Origin: Berberis thunbergii
Taxonomy: Eukaryota; Streptophyta; Magnoliopsida; Ranunculales; Berberidaceae
DNA length: 64,000 nt
Direction of reading: 5' to 3'
Assembly: GCA_003290165.1 (NCBI GenBank)
Contig: QNQO01000454.1
Coordinates: 186,001 to 250,000, forward strand
In this document: in pieces, positions 11,930 through 22,528 of the stretch
Position numbering within the stretch: position 1 is the first letter of the stretch
Layout of the letters: each line of letters starts with the position of its first letter
Position numbers and translations under genes: made by a program
Notes under the pieces: generated by a model
Seen by the model: the letters and a program-made list of their open reading frames with translations, nothing else
Databases searched by the model: none
Told to the model about the DNA's origin: nothing

Positions 11930-13896
11930 TCTGGATTGATTTTCGAGTACCCTATTTAGTTGTGTTTCACTCATACTCGTTAGCTCCGTAACAGTTTTGA
12001 CTTACAACTTGCCTTTTTTTTTAGTTTTCTTTGTTTGTGTCGAATCTACAGTTTATCGATTTCTAATGAAAACTTCATGATTCTTATATTGGTGAGCCTC
12101 ATTGATGGATGACTTCTTGGAAATTGGTAAAATCTTCACTGCGGTAATACTGTTCTAACCTCCTCTCATGTACTTACTTCATTAATTTGTCAGAATTATT
12201 TTATTAAACATTGAGGACAATGTTTGGATTAGGTTCGGGGGTAGGATTCATGAGTCGGTGAATTTTTCATTTTTTCGTAGTGTTTTTTTTCCTATTCTTA
12301 AAAAAAAAATTGCTTTTTTGTCAAGAAAACTTGGTCTTTTACGAGTATGAAAATGGATTTTAAACGTTTTATGCTCAAGAAAATGCAAGTTAACTTGACA
12401 TATTGGTATTTTGATAAAGATTGAAAGTTTAGTATGATCCTTTAGTTAGATCTAGTTCATGAGATTTTTCAACTCAATTATCTTGCACCATGAGCCATGT
12501 TAGCATAACTTGAAGTTGATGAGTGAAATATATGCTAGAAAACCTTAGAATAATAGTGGAGACTTAACCCTGAAAGTTTGAACATTTCTATTTTTCTGAG
12601 GGTTATACATAAGCTCTGATTTTTCTTGAGTTCGTATTATCTCGTTCATGATCTCATTATTCTCATTTTTCTGATCAATTGCTTTGGGAATGACATCAAA
12701 ATTGAATTATTACACTACAACTTCTTGGCTTATTCAATTGAGATGTCTTAATACTGACCCGAATTTAAGAAGTGATCTAGGCATTTTTTTCTTTAGACCA
12801 TTAACTAGCCTTTTAACTTACCCATAACATTAACCTTTTTGTAGCCTTTTGAGCCTTAGAATAACTTTTATTTGTTAACCCATTAACCTTTACCCAACTT
12901 TTTTGGGAATGTGTACAGATGAATATATTTGGTGTCAAAAGGGCATTAAAGAGCAAAATATGAGATATTTCATAAATCCTCTATGAAAAAAAAGGTTGAA
13001 GAAAAGAAAATAGTAAAAAAAAATGATTCTTCAATGAGGATAAAGATGTGAGAATGAAGAAAAAAATTGATGGTGCACAACATTGATTTATTCTTGACAG
13101 CCCTAATTGTTCGTATAATGGGTGTATACATTCCTAGAAATTTTTGTTAGAATCCTTTGACATTCCTTATTAACTATTACCCAAGCCCCATTACAACCCA
13201 ACAAAGTCCTAGTTGATCTTAGGTAAAGGTTGGTTTCATAGATGTGGAGATTTAATAACCAAGACCAATGTGTTTGATTCAACATTCCCAAAAGTAATTG
13301 ATATTCCTATCCATGAGATCATGTTCATTCCATTCTTGAAAAGTCCTTTCTTCATATTACTATATGTGAGATGATTGTTTTCCATTATTTACTCTTTTCC
13401 TCACATATAAACTGAGTGAAATATCAAATCTCTGAGTGTTTTATTGTGAGTGACATGAGAGGTTTGAAGTCAAAACAAACTTTCTACAGGAAATTTAGTT
13501 ATTATTTTACTTTGAAATGAAAAGTTATGTTGATAATGCTATTCACACACACACATTGAGTTGAGGATGATTATGAATTTTTTCTAACTTTTGGAGAATA
13601 TTAAATTATTTTGAAATTTGTTGATACACTAAAATGACACTGTCGGTTACTTGCATTTTTTGAAGTTTTAAAATGAACACTGTTTGACCAAGTTTTGATT
13701 GAGTCAGTAATGTTTGTAGGTAACATTTCTGGAAACCCTCACGAGACTATAACTCATCCACTAGAGGTAATCTAGGGGTTTAAAGTCTTGTTGCACATTT
13801 AAGGTAAGTGCAACCGATGATTTCTGCGAAAGTGAGTTAGAATTTTATTTTTATTGTTTTGCTCGAGGACTAGCAAAATATAGGTTTAGAGGTATT
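11930..13896 (+). other. 3' noncoding domain and polypurine region of the Athila-type element
   Basis: An AT-rich 2-kb stretch. It includes CATTGAGGACAATGT (about 12210) and, just before the 3' LTR, GAGGACTAGCAAAATATAGG followed by TTTAGAGGTATT, a decayed polypurine tract. No open frame is supported. Confidence 0.65.
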
Positions 13897-15752
13897 TGAT
13901 ATTCACATAATTATTACATAATATATCCCTTACTTTATATATGTTAGAGTTTCGATTATTATATCTTATAGTAATTATTTTGTTTTCATGTCCTTGTAGG
14001 AATTTGAGCATAAACGATGAAATCATATTAAGGCGACAAGTTAAGGAACGACAATTGATCGATTCTAACGGTGGTATAAAGAGATGGTCACAAGCCTAAA
14101 CCCAAAACCTACTCATAAATCCAAATCCAATCCTACCCCTAAAGAATATTCTCTCATTTATACCTTGATGAATCTTTCCTTTATCTCATCCCTATTCACT
14201 TTGATCATTTTCTATAAAAACAAGATAATAGGGTGAGAAAAGGGGGAGGAAGAGAAGGGAAGAAAAAAAATGATTAGAAAATCAAATCCTCTTCCTTCAC
14301 AAAAGAGAAGAAAAGAAAGGAAAAAAAAATACAGAAAATTAAAGCCTCTTCTCACTGTGATTTTCATCACACAACACCATCCACAGACACACATCTTCCA
14401 CTGTCCTCACCTATCTCGTTCCACCGAGCTCCGCCACCGTCATCGCGCCACCACCACGAAACATCGGCGTGACAACCATGTTTCGTATCAAACTTTCACT
14501 CCGTCACCACTCTCTGTCCATCATCCATCAACCACCATCACCTACAGACAACACCGCCACCACCACGCCACAAAACAGAGCCTCACCACGGCTCTGTTCC
14601 ACCTCGCCACAACGCCTTGTTCCTCCTCTTCTCTCGGCCTCTCTTCGTCTCGAGCTCCTTCCTCCCTCCCTCTCTCACGACCACCATCACAACAGACCGA
14701 GAACCACCACCACGCCACCTCGCGAGACAGAGCTCGCTAGCAGAAACAGGGAGTCCCTGTTCCTCGTCCTCCTTCATTTTTTTGTAGTTTTCTCGCTGTT
14801 TCCTCACCTTCTCTCTTCTTTTGTAGGTTCTGGAGACATTTGGAGGACGAGTACCCTCGCGAGGAGCACGGAGGAAGGCGGAGCAGCGCCACTGCTCACT
14901 GGAGATGAAGGCGGTACTGTAGCGCACTATAGCGAGGGCGGGAGACCGAGTCAAACTATTTTTGGCTATTCACGCCTCGATTTCTGCTCTGTACCACCAC
15001 AAAGCATTTGCAGCCATTTGTCTCGAGATTCATGTTCTAACCACATGCTTATCTGCTGAGTACCACCACATCAAGTTTGCGTCAAACCAAAGGGGTTGCA
15101 TAATTCATTTTGATTTATTTTACTGAATTGTGTGCTTAATTGTTAATTACAATTTATTTCTGAATTTTTGATAAATTGTTTTCACCTTTCATTTTCGAGA
15201 AACTAAACTTGATATGTTTGGTAGTTAGAATTATCCTTTATCAATATTCAAGGCATGTGCTAAAAATATTAAGCTTAAACTTTGATTAAGTGTGCTCTAA
15301 AAAGACACTTAATACTTGGTAAAAGCATACTTGCTTGAAATAATTTGTTAATGTTTGATAGAAACATGATATAATTTGAATTGGATTTTAACGATCACAT
15401 ATTCGGTGTAAGCAAGTGATTCTCATCCCTAAAGCTTTTCGTTTAAATTTTCAGCAATTTAGATTTAAATATTTTTGCCAATTCATTGGTGAGTCCATGC
15501 CCACAAAATCCACATTTTACTTTTATTTTTCTTTTCTTATTTTTAAATTTATTTCTAGTTTAGTTTTAAAATGTTGTAACCCCATTTTCGATTTAAATTA
15601 GTTTAAATTAAATTATAAATTTCAATTGCATCCACCTTCCTCGTGGGATCAACCCGTACTTGCCGTTGTCTACCAGTTAGGCACTGTGCACTTGTGGTTA
15701 TTACAAGTGGGTTGAATTAACCTAATAGTTTAGGTTAGTTAAACTCGCATCA
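13897..15752 (+). repeat. 3' LTR of the Athila-type element
   Basis: It matches 7291-9153 along its length with scattered differences, a few percent by eye. It starts TGATATTCAC and ends CGCATCA. Confidence 0.9.
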
Positions 15753-16376
15753 GCGGGTGGCCAATAGGTGTCTAGCGCCTAGGCGGTTTTAGATTTTTGT
15801 ATTATAATTTTCATAATTTACAAATATTTAGCAAAATACATTAATATTTTATCAATTACTTCCAATTTAATGCCAGAATAGTAGTACATATGAAAAATTT
15901 ATAAACATGAAAAATTAAGCTTACATTAAAATTTATAATAGCATAAGTTGCATAACATAGAGTTTTAACAACATAGAGGAAATAAATGCTCTTCCCCTTC
16001 TTCTTTAGGTATAGTACAAGTCCTCAAGCCAAACTTCAAAAGTGGAGCGAAATGCTTCGCTTGCAGCCGAGAAGCAGAGCGATACCTGCCGGGAAACTCT
16101 TCTTCGTCTTCCCCTTCTTCTTCTTCTTCTTCTCCTTCTTTCCCTTTTCTTTTCTCTCTGTTTTGCAATACCTAAAAATTTCGATGGGTATTTGGTCAAT
16201 TGGTTTTGGTTATTTGCAACCAGAGAAAGAAAGAAAAAAATGCCCAGACCCGCCCAGAACCCGTCTAGGCGCCCTGACCGATTTTTTCCTCGGCTCGACA
16301 ACTAGTCTAGGCGTTTCCCTACCTACTAGCGCCTAGGCGGCCGCCCAGACCACTTTTTTAGAACACTGGTCAGGAT

Positions 16377-17679
16377 GACATCGCTCAGTAGTAGTATATA
16401 CCTCTTTCTGTTACAAAAGTTGATTTTTTTTGGTCGGATGGTTGCATCAGTATCTAATTGTAGCCAGAGTATGCGTTAATGAAGCTTAGGAGTTTGTGTC
16501 CAGCAGTGGCATCAACTATTTGATCTATTCGTGGGAGTGGGAAACTGTCTTTTGGGCATGCCTTAGTCAGATTCGTGTAGTCTACACATACCCTCCACTT
16601 ACCATTCTTTTTCTTGACCAAAACCGTGTTGGCCAACCAATCTGGGTATTGGGATTCCTTGATCATCCATGCATTCATTAGACTATGTACCTCATCGTTT
16701 TTTGCTTGGTTGCGTTTTGGGGCAACCAACTTTCTTTTCTGTCGGGCTGGCTTCTTGTTTGGGTTGACTTGCAACCTGTTAGTGATGGCGGAAGGATTAA
16801 TGCCTACCATGTCTTTCAGTGTCCAGGTGAAAACGTCTTGGTTGTCTTTCAATAGTTGGATCAACTACTTAGTTCTGGGTGGATTTTTGTGCCAATCCGG
16901 ACTATTTTTCCTCCCTCTTCCTCGTCCAGATGAACTGGTGTTGTTTCTTCTTCTGGTTGTAAAGTATTTGGTCGACCTTTCAGATTGATTGGAACTGCAT
17001 TGTCTTCTGGTAGGCCGGGATCCATTTGCGATTGACCAAGTTGCTGCAGCAGCTCCTCTGATCGTGACAGGTATTGCTATCTGTTTGGAGCCTTCATTGT
17101 TGCATAATGCCATTCACGTGTAGCTTGCTAATCTCCTATGATGACCCCGGCGTCGTGATGTATGGTAGAGGACACTGCATCCATTTCGTGTATCCATGAT
17201 CTTCCGAGAAGCATGTTGTACGCGGATGTTGAGTCGACAATAAGGAGGTCCGCTAATAGGACTCGTTGTTTAACTGCTTCTCCTATTTTGACGGGTAATC
17301 GAATCATTCCAAGTGGGCGACATTGTTCTCCGCTGAAACCTACCATCGGCTGGTCGTTCGGTGTAAGCATTTCTCCGTTGAATTACATCTTGCGGAATAC
17401 CGTCAAGTACAGAAGGTTGGCTGAGTTACCGGTGTCAATTAATACTCTCTTGATTTCCCATCTGGCTATCAATATTGAAATCACCAAAGCGTCGTTATGG
17501 GAGAAATGAACTCCCTTTGAATCCTCTTGGGAAAATATCAGAGTTTGTTGAGGTGTTCTGGCGCATTGTACAAAAGGCTTCGGGTATCGAATCCTCGTAT
17601 GTAAACCCCGGATTGATCGCTTCCATGATTGGTTAGATCGGTTCTTCTCTCCAGCTACGCTGTGTAGGACATAGATCAA
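16377..17679 (-). pseudogene. Protease and N-terminal RT of Tat pol
   Basis: From right to left, 17679-17383 holds the protease start with VLIDTGNSANLLY, an aspartic protease motif. The segment 17370-17128 continues it with SAYNMLLGRSWIH. The segment 16865-17113 is a degraded linker. The segment 16864-16454 is the N-terminal half of RT with WLANTVLVKKKNGKWRVCVD and the LTKACPKDSFPLPRID motif. RT then breaks at the hAT-type insertion and resumes at 7249. Several frame changes show it is defective. No gag is present upstream. Confidence 0.85.
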
Positions 17680-17739
17680 CTATCTGGGCTATTCGTTTGA
17701 CCTCGTGGTAGCGTCTTCATTCTCTTTCCCTTTAGACTG

Positions 17740-18068
17740 ATTATTTTTTCAACCTGACGAATTCTCCGATTCATTCTTTTAACAACAGTTTCCTCCTTCA
17801 TTGAGATACATCATTGAAGGAGTGATTCTCGCCACGACTTGTTTCCCCTGTAACGTCCTTCTTCTATTAAAGGAAGATATTTGTTGAGTCTGGATTCAAG
17901 CCCTTGATTACAATATGTTATCAAGGCTCCTTTTGGAGTCTTTTTGATGTTTGGGCTTGTCTTTTTGGAACTCTTGAGTCGGGTCTAGACTAAAGTGTCT
18001 GCTCCTTGTGATGGATGTTATTATCCACGTGTACGGTTATGATCGAATGCTTATTCGATGTATCATCA
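17740..18068 (-). repeat. 5' LTR of the Tat element
   Basis: This copy matches the left LTR (91-374) over about 285 bp and ends at TATCATCA (18068). The inner border near 17740 is uncertain because similarity fades there and no primer-binding site is visible. Confidence 0.75.
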
Positions 18069-18837
18069 CCTATAATTATGTATTAGATAAATGAAGTTGT
18101 CCGCTGATTGCAACAAGTCTTAAAATAACAATTGATTTCCAATCTTCTTTAGGCTGCATGGAAAACATTGCGTTTGATGTCACCAACGGTTTGAGATTGG
18201 TCGAACTCATAAAATGTTAGAGCTGGAAGTAGTTATATAATTTCTTATGAGGTCAACCATCTACTGCTTAAATATAAATTGAAGGAAAGCAACCATTGTG
18301 ATATAGTTTTAGATTTCCTAACTTCAACACAAAGTCATGAGCATTGTCTTAGCTAAGTTGTTCCCTTTCATTTATGGATCTCCTTATTAATTTAGGTACT
18401 GCGACTCCTTTGATTCATTATTTCTTTCTTATGTTTAACTTCTTCTTTTTTTGGAAATTTATTTTCATTATTGTTAACTATATTTTCGTATTTTATTATA
18501 ATTTTAAAAAATAAAAAAACCCAACTCGTATGGCATATGCTCTTCCCATGGGAGCGTGGATGTACCAATTGTACTTTAGAATCCCTAATAAGGCTCAACT
18601 AAATTTAGAGCATCTCCTTTAAAATGATGTGCATAGACTGGGCATTTTGCCATCTAAATTTAGAAAATACTTTAAGTACGAGACTTTAGAGTGTGGATGT
18701 TCTAACATATATTATCATATGCTAATTAATCACAAAATAATTGAAAAGTCTTACGTAACATGATTTCAATTTTATATACCCACATACACATTTATTAAAG
18801 AGAAATTTTTTTTTATAAAAAAATAGGCCAAGGCAAG
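18069..18837. other. Spacer between two retrotransposons
   Basis: About 770 bp of AT-rich DNA between the Tat and chromovirus LTRs. I recognise no gene, RNA or element here. Confidence 0.5.
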
Positions 18838-19316
18838 TGTCACGGACTAGCAATCCATGCGGCACTACCTATCCAATTCACTAGTAAGCCTATGAGTAGT
18901 TACTTTGACGGGCACAAATATTAACTTGAGAATGCACAATATCAATCTGTAGACAATATAACAATGCACAATAGTCAGTAAAAGCTTTCATTAACATTCA
19001 ATAGATTACGATGGGGATGAACGTTCGGAAGGACGTTGCTCAAGACTAGTTCGATGCTATCGATCGATGGAAATACAAGTTTGAAGTTGAAAAACAATGT
19101 AAAGAAAACAATAAAAATGCTAGCGGTATAGTCTGGCCCAACTATGCAATGGAGGCAACACATCCTCACAGTCAAGAGCTCAAACCTTCCCCCTATAATA
19201 TAGATGCTAAGCATTTGGGCACTTTTCAAAAGGGAACATTGAGTTTTGAGACCATTAGGAAAGTCTTGAAAGGCTTCTGACCTTGATTTCCCTAACCAAC
19301 GGTACTAGTCCTGACA
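18838..19316 (-). repeat. 3' LTR of the chromovirus
   Basis: 479 bp with the ends TGTCACGG and CCTGACA. It matches 31602-32080 in full. Confidence 0.95.
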
Positions 19317-19326
19317 CTCTCCCACA
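19317..19326 (-). promoter_or_regulatory. Polypurine tract of the chromovirus
   Basis: On the minus strand TGTGGGAGAG lies directly before the 3' LTR. Confidence 0.75.
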
Positions 19327-19327
19327 C

Positions 19328-20750
19328 TCAATTCACTGACGCCCTCGTAGCAAAAATTTCCAAGTACTCTTCCAGCTTTGAGAGGTATGGCAGCAGATGC
19401 TTGACTGGCTCCCAACTGATCTCTGAAGGAGGTTCATCCTGCCACTTGACCAAATACTCTCTATCCGGGCCTGTGTTGTTGATGAGGTGGTCAGCTAAGA
19501 TTTCTTCCACTTCTCGATCTGGCTTAGTAGGATGCTTAGGCAATGCTCGGGTAGATACATTTATTGTGGGATCAGTGGCATCTGCATGGTAAGACTTCAA
19601 GTTACTTGCATGGAAGACAGGATGGGTGAAACAGAGCCAATGTGGTAACTTGACGCGATAGGAGACTCTGCCGACTTTCTCAATAATCTGTACCGGACCC
19701 TCATACTTGCGAAACAGATTGTTGTGTGCTCTAGCTGTCCTTTTATACTTGTTGAACATATCTAGCTTCACCAATACCAAGTCCCCGACTTCAAAAAGAT
19801 CAATCCGTCATTTCTTGTCGGCCCATTTCTTCATGTAACGGGAAGCTTTCTCAAGATAGGCTCGAGCAACTTCAATGTTTTCTGCCAGGCTTTGACAAAT
19901 TCAAGAGATCTTGGGCTGGGTCCTTGGTATTCGGTAAGTACTGTATATGGTGTCAATGGTTGCTGACCAGTAACCAACTGAAAGGGGCTGGAGTGAGTAG
20001 TTGAACTCTTTTGTAAGTTGAAACAGAATTGTGCAACATCTAGTAGTCCCATCCAATTTTTCTGATTTGCACTTACAAAATGACGAAGGTATTCTTCGAG
20101 CATAGAGTTAAAGCACTTAGTCTGTCCGTCAGATTGGGGATGTTGGCTTGTTGACATATTAAACTTGGATCCCAAGAGCTTGAACAACTCCTTCTAGAAC
20201 TTTCCTGTGAAGCGAGCATCACGGTCGCTAACAATGTTTTCGGGCAGTCCCCAATACTTCACTACATGCTTGAAGAACAATTGCGCCGTATCTTCGGCTG
20301 TGCAAGTCAGTCCGGTCGGTACAAAGGTCACATACTTTGAGAATCGGTCAACAACTACAACGATACACCTGAAATCCTCCACTTTCGGTAACCCAGTAAT
20401 GAAGTCCATGGAAACACTTTCCCAAGGACGAGTCAGAACATGCAAGGGCGCTAGTAATCCTACTGGTCGATCTCTTTCAACCTTATCTTGCTGGAAAATA
20501 AGACATGTTTGAACATAGGCCATTACATCCTCTTGTATCTGCGGCCAATAATACCCTCTCTCTAGCAATGCAAGTGTTCGTCTCCAACCTGGATGTCCCG
20601 CTTAATGGGTGTCATGGCATTCACTCAAAAGTTCTTTCCTCAAACCAGAGGTTCTTGGAACATATAGGCGATTACCAGTTGTGAGTATTGCTCCATCTTT
20701 TATCCAGAACCGTCGAGTTTTGCCCTACTTGATCAACTCAGTAATCGCCT
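19328..20750 (-). pseudogene. Integrase and chromodomain of the chromovirus
   Basis: From right to left, the zinc-binding region (about 20680-20490) has a stop between its histidines and continues into LERGYYWPQIQEDV. The catalytic core (20568-19831) shows SMDFITGLPKVEDF, IVSDRDARF and YQGPSPRS, with frame breaks near 20190 and 19800. The C-terminal part (19780-19328) has the HWLCFTHPVFHASNLK motif, and then a chromodomain with REYLVKWQDEPPSEISWEP. Chromodomains in this family are thought to steer integration to marked chromatin. Confidence 0.88.
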
Positions 20751-21536
20751 TCACTTGGGGTCTGTCTGTAGGCCTGGTTTGATCTTCTCCAAGATGGTGT
20801 GACTCGGACCGGTATGGGTGAGCATTGCAAGGTCTGCCCTTCTACTGAGTGCATCAGCTACATTGTTAGTGCTCCCTGGCTTGTATTCCAATACTAAGTC
20901 AAATTCTGCTATTTTTTCCTGCCATCGAGATTGCTTAGAGGTTATCATCTTTTGAGTAAAGAAATGGTTTGCTGCGGCATTATCCGTTTTAACAAGGACT
21001 TGAGATCCCAAAAGGTAGTGTCTCCACACCCGTAAACAATGTACAATGGCTAGCAATTCCTTTTCCTGAGCTGAGTAACGAGACTCTGTATCATTCAACT
21101 TTCGACTCTCATATGCTACTGGGTGACCATCTTGAAGCAAAACTCCCCCTAAGGCATAATCAGATGCATCTGTTTGTACTTCAAAGGGCTTGGTGATGTC
21201 TGTCAAGGCCAGTACTGGATCTTTCATCACGGCCAGTTTCAAGTCTTGGAATGAAGCGTCACACTGCCTATCCCATTCCCATGTTTAGTCTTGTTTCAAC
21301 AAATTTGTCAGTGCAACAACTCTCTTAGAGTAGTCCCTTATGAAGCGACGATAATAGTTTGCGAGTCCAAGGAAAGAACGTAGTTGAGACACGTTCTTAG
21401 GAGTGTTCCAATCATGGATTGCCTTGACTTTCTCCATGTCCATCTGAATCTTGCCATTGCCAATAATATGACCCAAGAAATTGATTTGGGTCAGGCTGAA
21501 TGCGCACTTCTCCTTCTTAACAAAGAGATGATTATC
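20751..21536 (-). pseudogene. C-terminal RT and RNase H of the chromovirus
   Basis: RT resumes at 21536 with [13 protein letters not shown] directly after the composite and continues with [18 protein letters not shown]. RNase H follows (21242-20751) with the motifs VQTDASDYALGGVLLQ, YSAQEKELLAIVHCLRVWRH and ADALSRRADL. A stop or frame change near 21285 separates them. The composite lies between the leucine-arginine and aspartate codons of the original RT. Confidence 0.88.
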
Positions 21537-21799
21537 TGTAACGACCCGGTCCACATGACACCATATTGTCCGCTTTGGGCTACCAACCGGCCCGCACGGC
21601 TTTAAAACGCGTGTTGTCATGTAGAGCGACCTCGCACACTTAAAGCACATAACCATCCCGCACCCAGGCGATGTGGGACTATGATCCCCCTTGGTAGCTA
21701 GCCCAACCCCTCTTGGGATCCACGGGCCTGTTGGGCCTATTGGGCTCCAACCCTCACCCTCACCCTCCCCCTCAGGTCCGCCCACACAAGGGTCTCACA
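21537..21799 (-). repeat. TRIM-type LTR, copy B (263 bp)
   Basis: On the minus strand it starts TGTGAGACCC at 21799 and ends GGGTCGTTACA at 21537. It looks identical to 28650-28912 on the opposite strand. Confidence 0.85.
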
Positions 21800-21888
21800 A
21801 TCCACCCCCTTAAGGCCCAACGTCCTCGTTGCCCGAGGGCCCACCTCCACGTGGCACACTTCCGGCTGGGTTAGGCTCTGATACCAAC
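21800..21888 (-). other. TRIM-type internal domain, 89 bp
   Basis: It consists of a primer-binding site (GTTGGTATCAGAGCC, minus strand, 21888-21874), about 60 bp without coding capacity, and a polypurine tract (TTAAGGGGGTGGAT, 21813-21800). This is the whole interior of a terminal-repeat retrotransposon in miniature. It is 28 bp shorter than the copy at 28533-28649. Confidence 0.8.
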
Positions 21889-22493
21889 TGTAACGACCCG
21901 GTCCACATGACACCATATTGTCCGCTTTGGGCTACCAACCGGCCCGCACGGCTTTAAAACGCGTGTTGTCATGTAGAGCGACCTCGCACACTTAAAGCAC
22001 ATAACCATCCCGTCCCCTTTGTACACATAAACTCAACAAGTCAAAAAAACAAGTATTCCCAAAGTAGGAATTAAAGGACGATGATATTTACAAACTTTCC
22101 CCCTCCCTTTTCTCCCATCAATCACATCACACTTATCATAAAAGAAAAACCCATCATACTATAAAACCCATTCCATGCCACATCACCTACATGCTAATAA
22201 CATCATGGCACCAAAAACAAGAAAAAAAACGAGGAAAGAAAGTATGACTCACCTTTTTTTCTTCCTCCCTTTCTTCTTCTCCTTTCTCCCTTCTGTCTTT
22301 TTTTTTTTGTCTTGTTAGCGGTGGGAGAGCAAAGAGAACCTAACCCTATTTATTCCTACCAATTAGGGCTTTGCTCGAGGTTAGGGACACCCCACTTTCT
22401 ACTTGATGCCGCCGCATATTAAATAATATTAAAATTAAACAAATAAATCATTAATTAATTAAAAAGTATTATATATAAATTAGGGTCGTTACA
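21889..22493 (-). repeat. Chimeric LTR A: Tekay 5' part fused to TRIM 3' part
   Basis: On the minus strand it starts TGTAACGACCCTAATTT right after the Tekay pol end and finishes GGGTCGTTACA. The last ~125 bp (22013-21889) equal the 3' end of the TRIM LTR. The rest matches the LTR piece at 26118-26430. The switch occurs at GGGAYGGGA, where the two LTRs share a short match. A TATA-like box (AATAAATAGGG) lies near 22345. Confidence 0.8.
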
Positions 22494-22528
22494 TTATACA
22501 CACCTTAAAAGGAATCTCGTCCCGAGAT

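Larger units (their letters stand above)
7291..15752 (+). mobile_element. Athila-type non-autonomous LTR retrotransposon (8.5 kb)
   Basis: The LTRs are about 1.86 kb (7291-9153 and 13897-15752), flanked by the perfect 5-bp duplication GCGGG (7286-7290 and 15753-15757). The primer-binding site resembles the end of plant tRNA-Asp, as in Athila. The internal region is only 4.7 kb and has a gag-like frame but no recognisable RT, RNase H or integrase. The 3' part has the noncoding landmarks of Athila: a CATTGAGGACAATGT box followed by a G-rich stretch, and a GAGGACTAGCAAAAT motif near the polypurine tract. Movement would need enzymes supplied by another element. Confidence 0.9.
7258..16368. mobile_element. 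hAT-type non-autonomous DNA element, split by an Athila-type element
   Basis: The terminal inverted repeats are CAGTGTTCTAAAAA at left and TTTTTTAGAACACTG at right. The flanking 8-bp target duplications are GTCAGAAT (7250-7257) and GTCAGGAT (16369-16376), with one mismatch. The 8-bp duplication and the subterminal CTAGGCG-rich motifs fit non-autonomous hAT-like plant elements. Only 33 bp lie left of the nested retrotransposon and 611 bp right of it, so the original element was about 0.64 kb. It contains a CTT-rich microsatellite (about 16095-16150) and no transposase. It interrupts the Tat RT gene. Confidence 0.85.
1..18068 (-). mobile_element. Tat-lineage Ty3/gypsy LTR retrotransposon, old, gag-less, nested
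   Basis: The element reads on the minus strand: 5' LTR at right (about 17740-18068), protease, RT, RNase H, archaeal-type RNase H, integrase, tandem array, antisense ORF, then the 3' LTR at left, truncated by the window edge. The lineage is inferred from the second RNase H domain and the antisense ORF between pol and the 3' LTR, both known Tat features. The protease begins almost directly beside the 5' LTR, so gag and the primer-binding site are missing. A 9.1-kb nested insertion splits RT at 7258-16368. By eye the two LTRs are only about 80% alike, which suggests an old insertion. Without the nested DNA the remaining length is about 9 kb. Confidence 0.85.

Noticed and set aside
15965..16336. 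Overlapping frames with Glu/Arg- or Leu/Phe-rich runs
   Set aside because: They are translations of the CTT microsatellite in the hAT-type element.
18392..18598. 68-codon minus-strand frame
   Set aside because: AT-rich low-complexity sequence without homology that I can see.
21285..21785. Minus-strand frame of 166 codons joining TRIM LTR to RT
   Set aside because: An accidental fusion: the first half is LTR sequence, also open at 28664-28930, and only the second half is RT.
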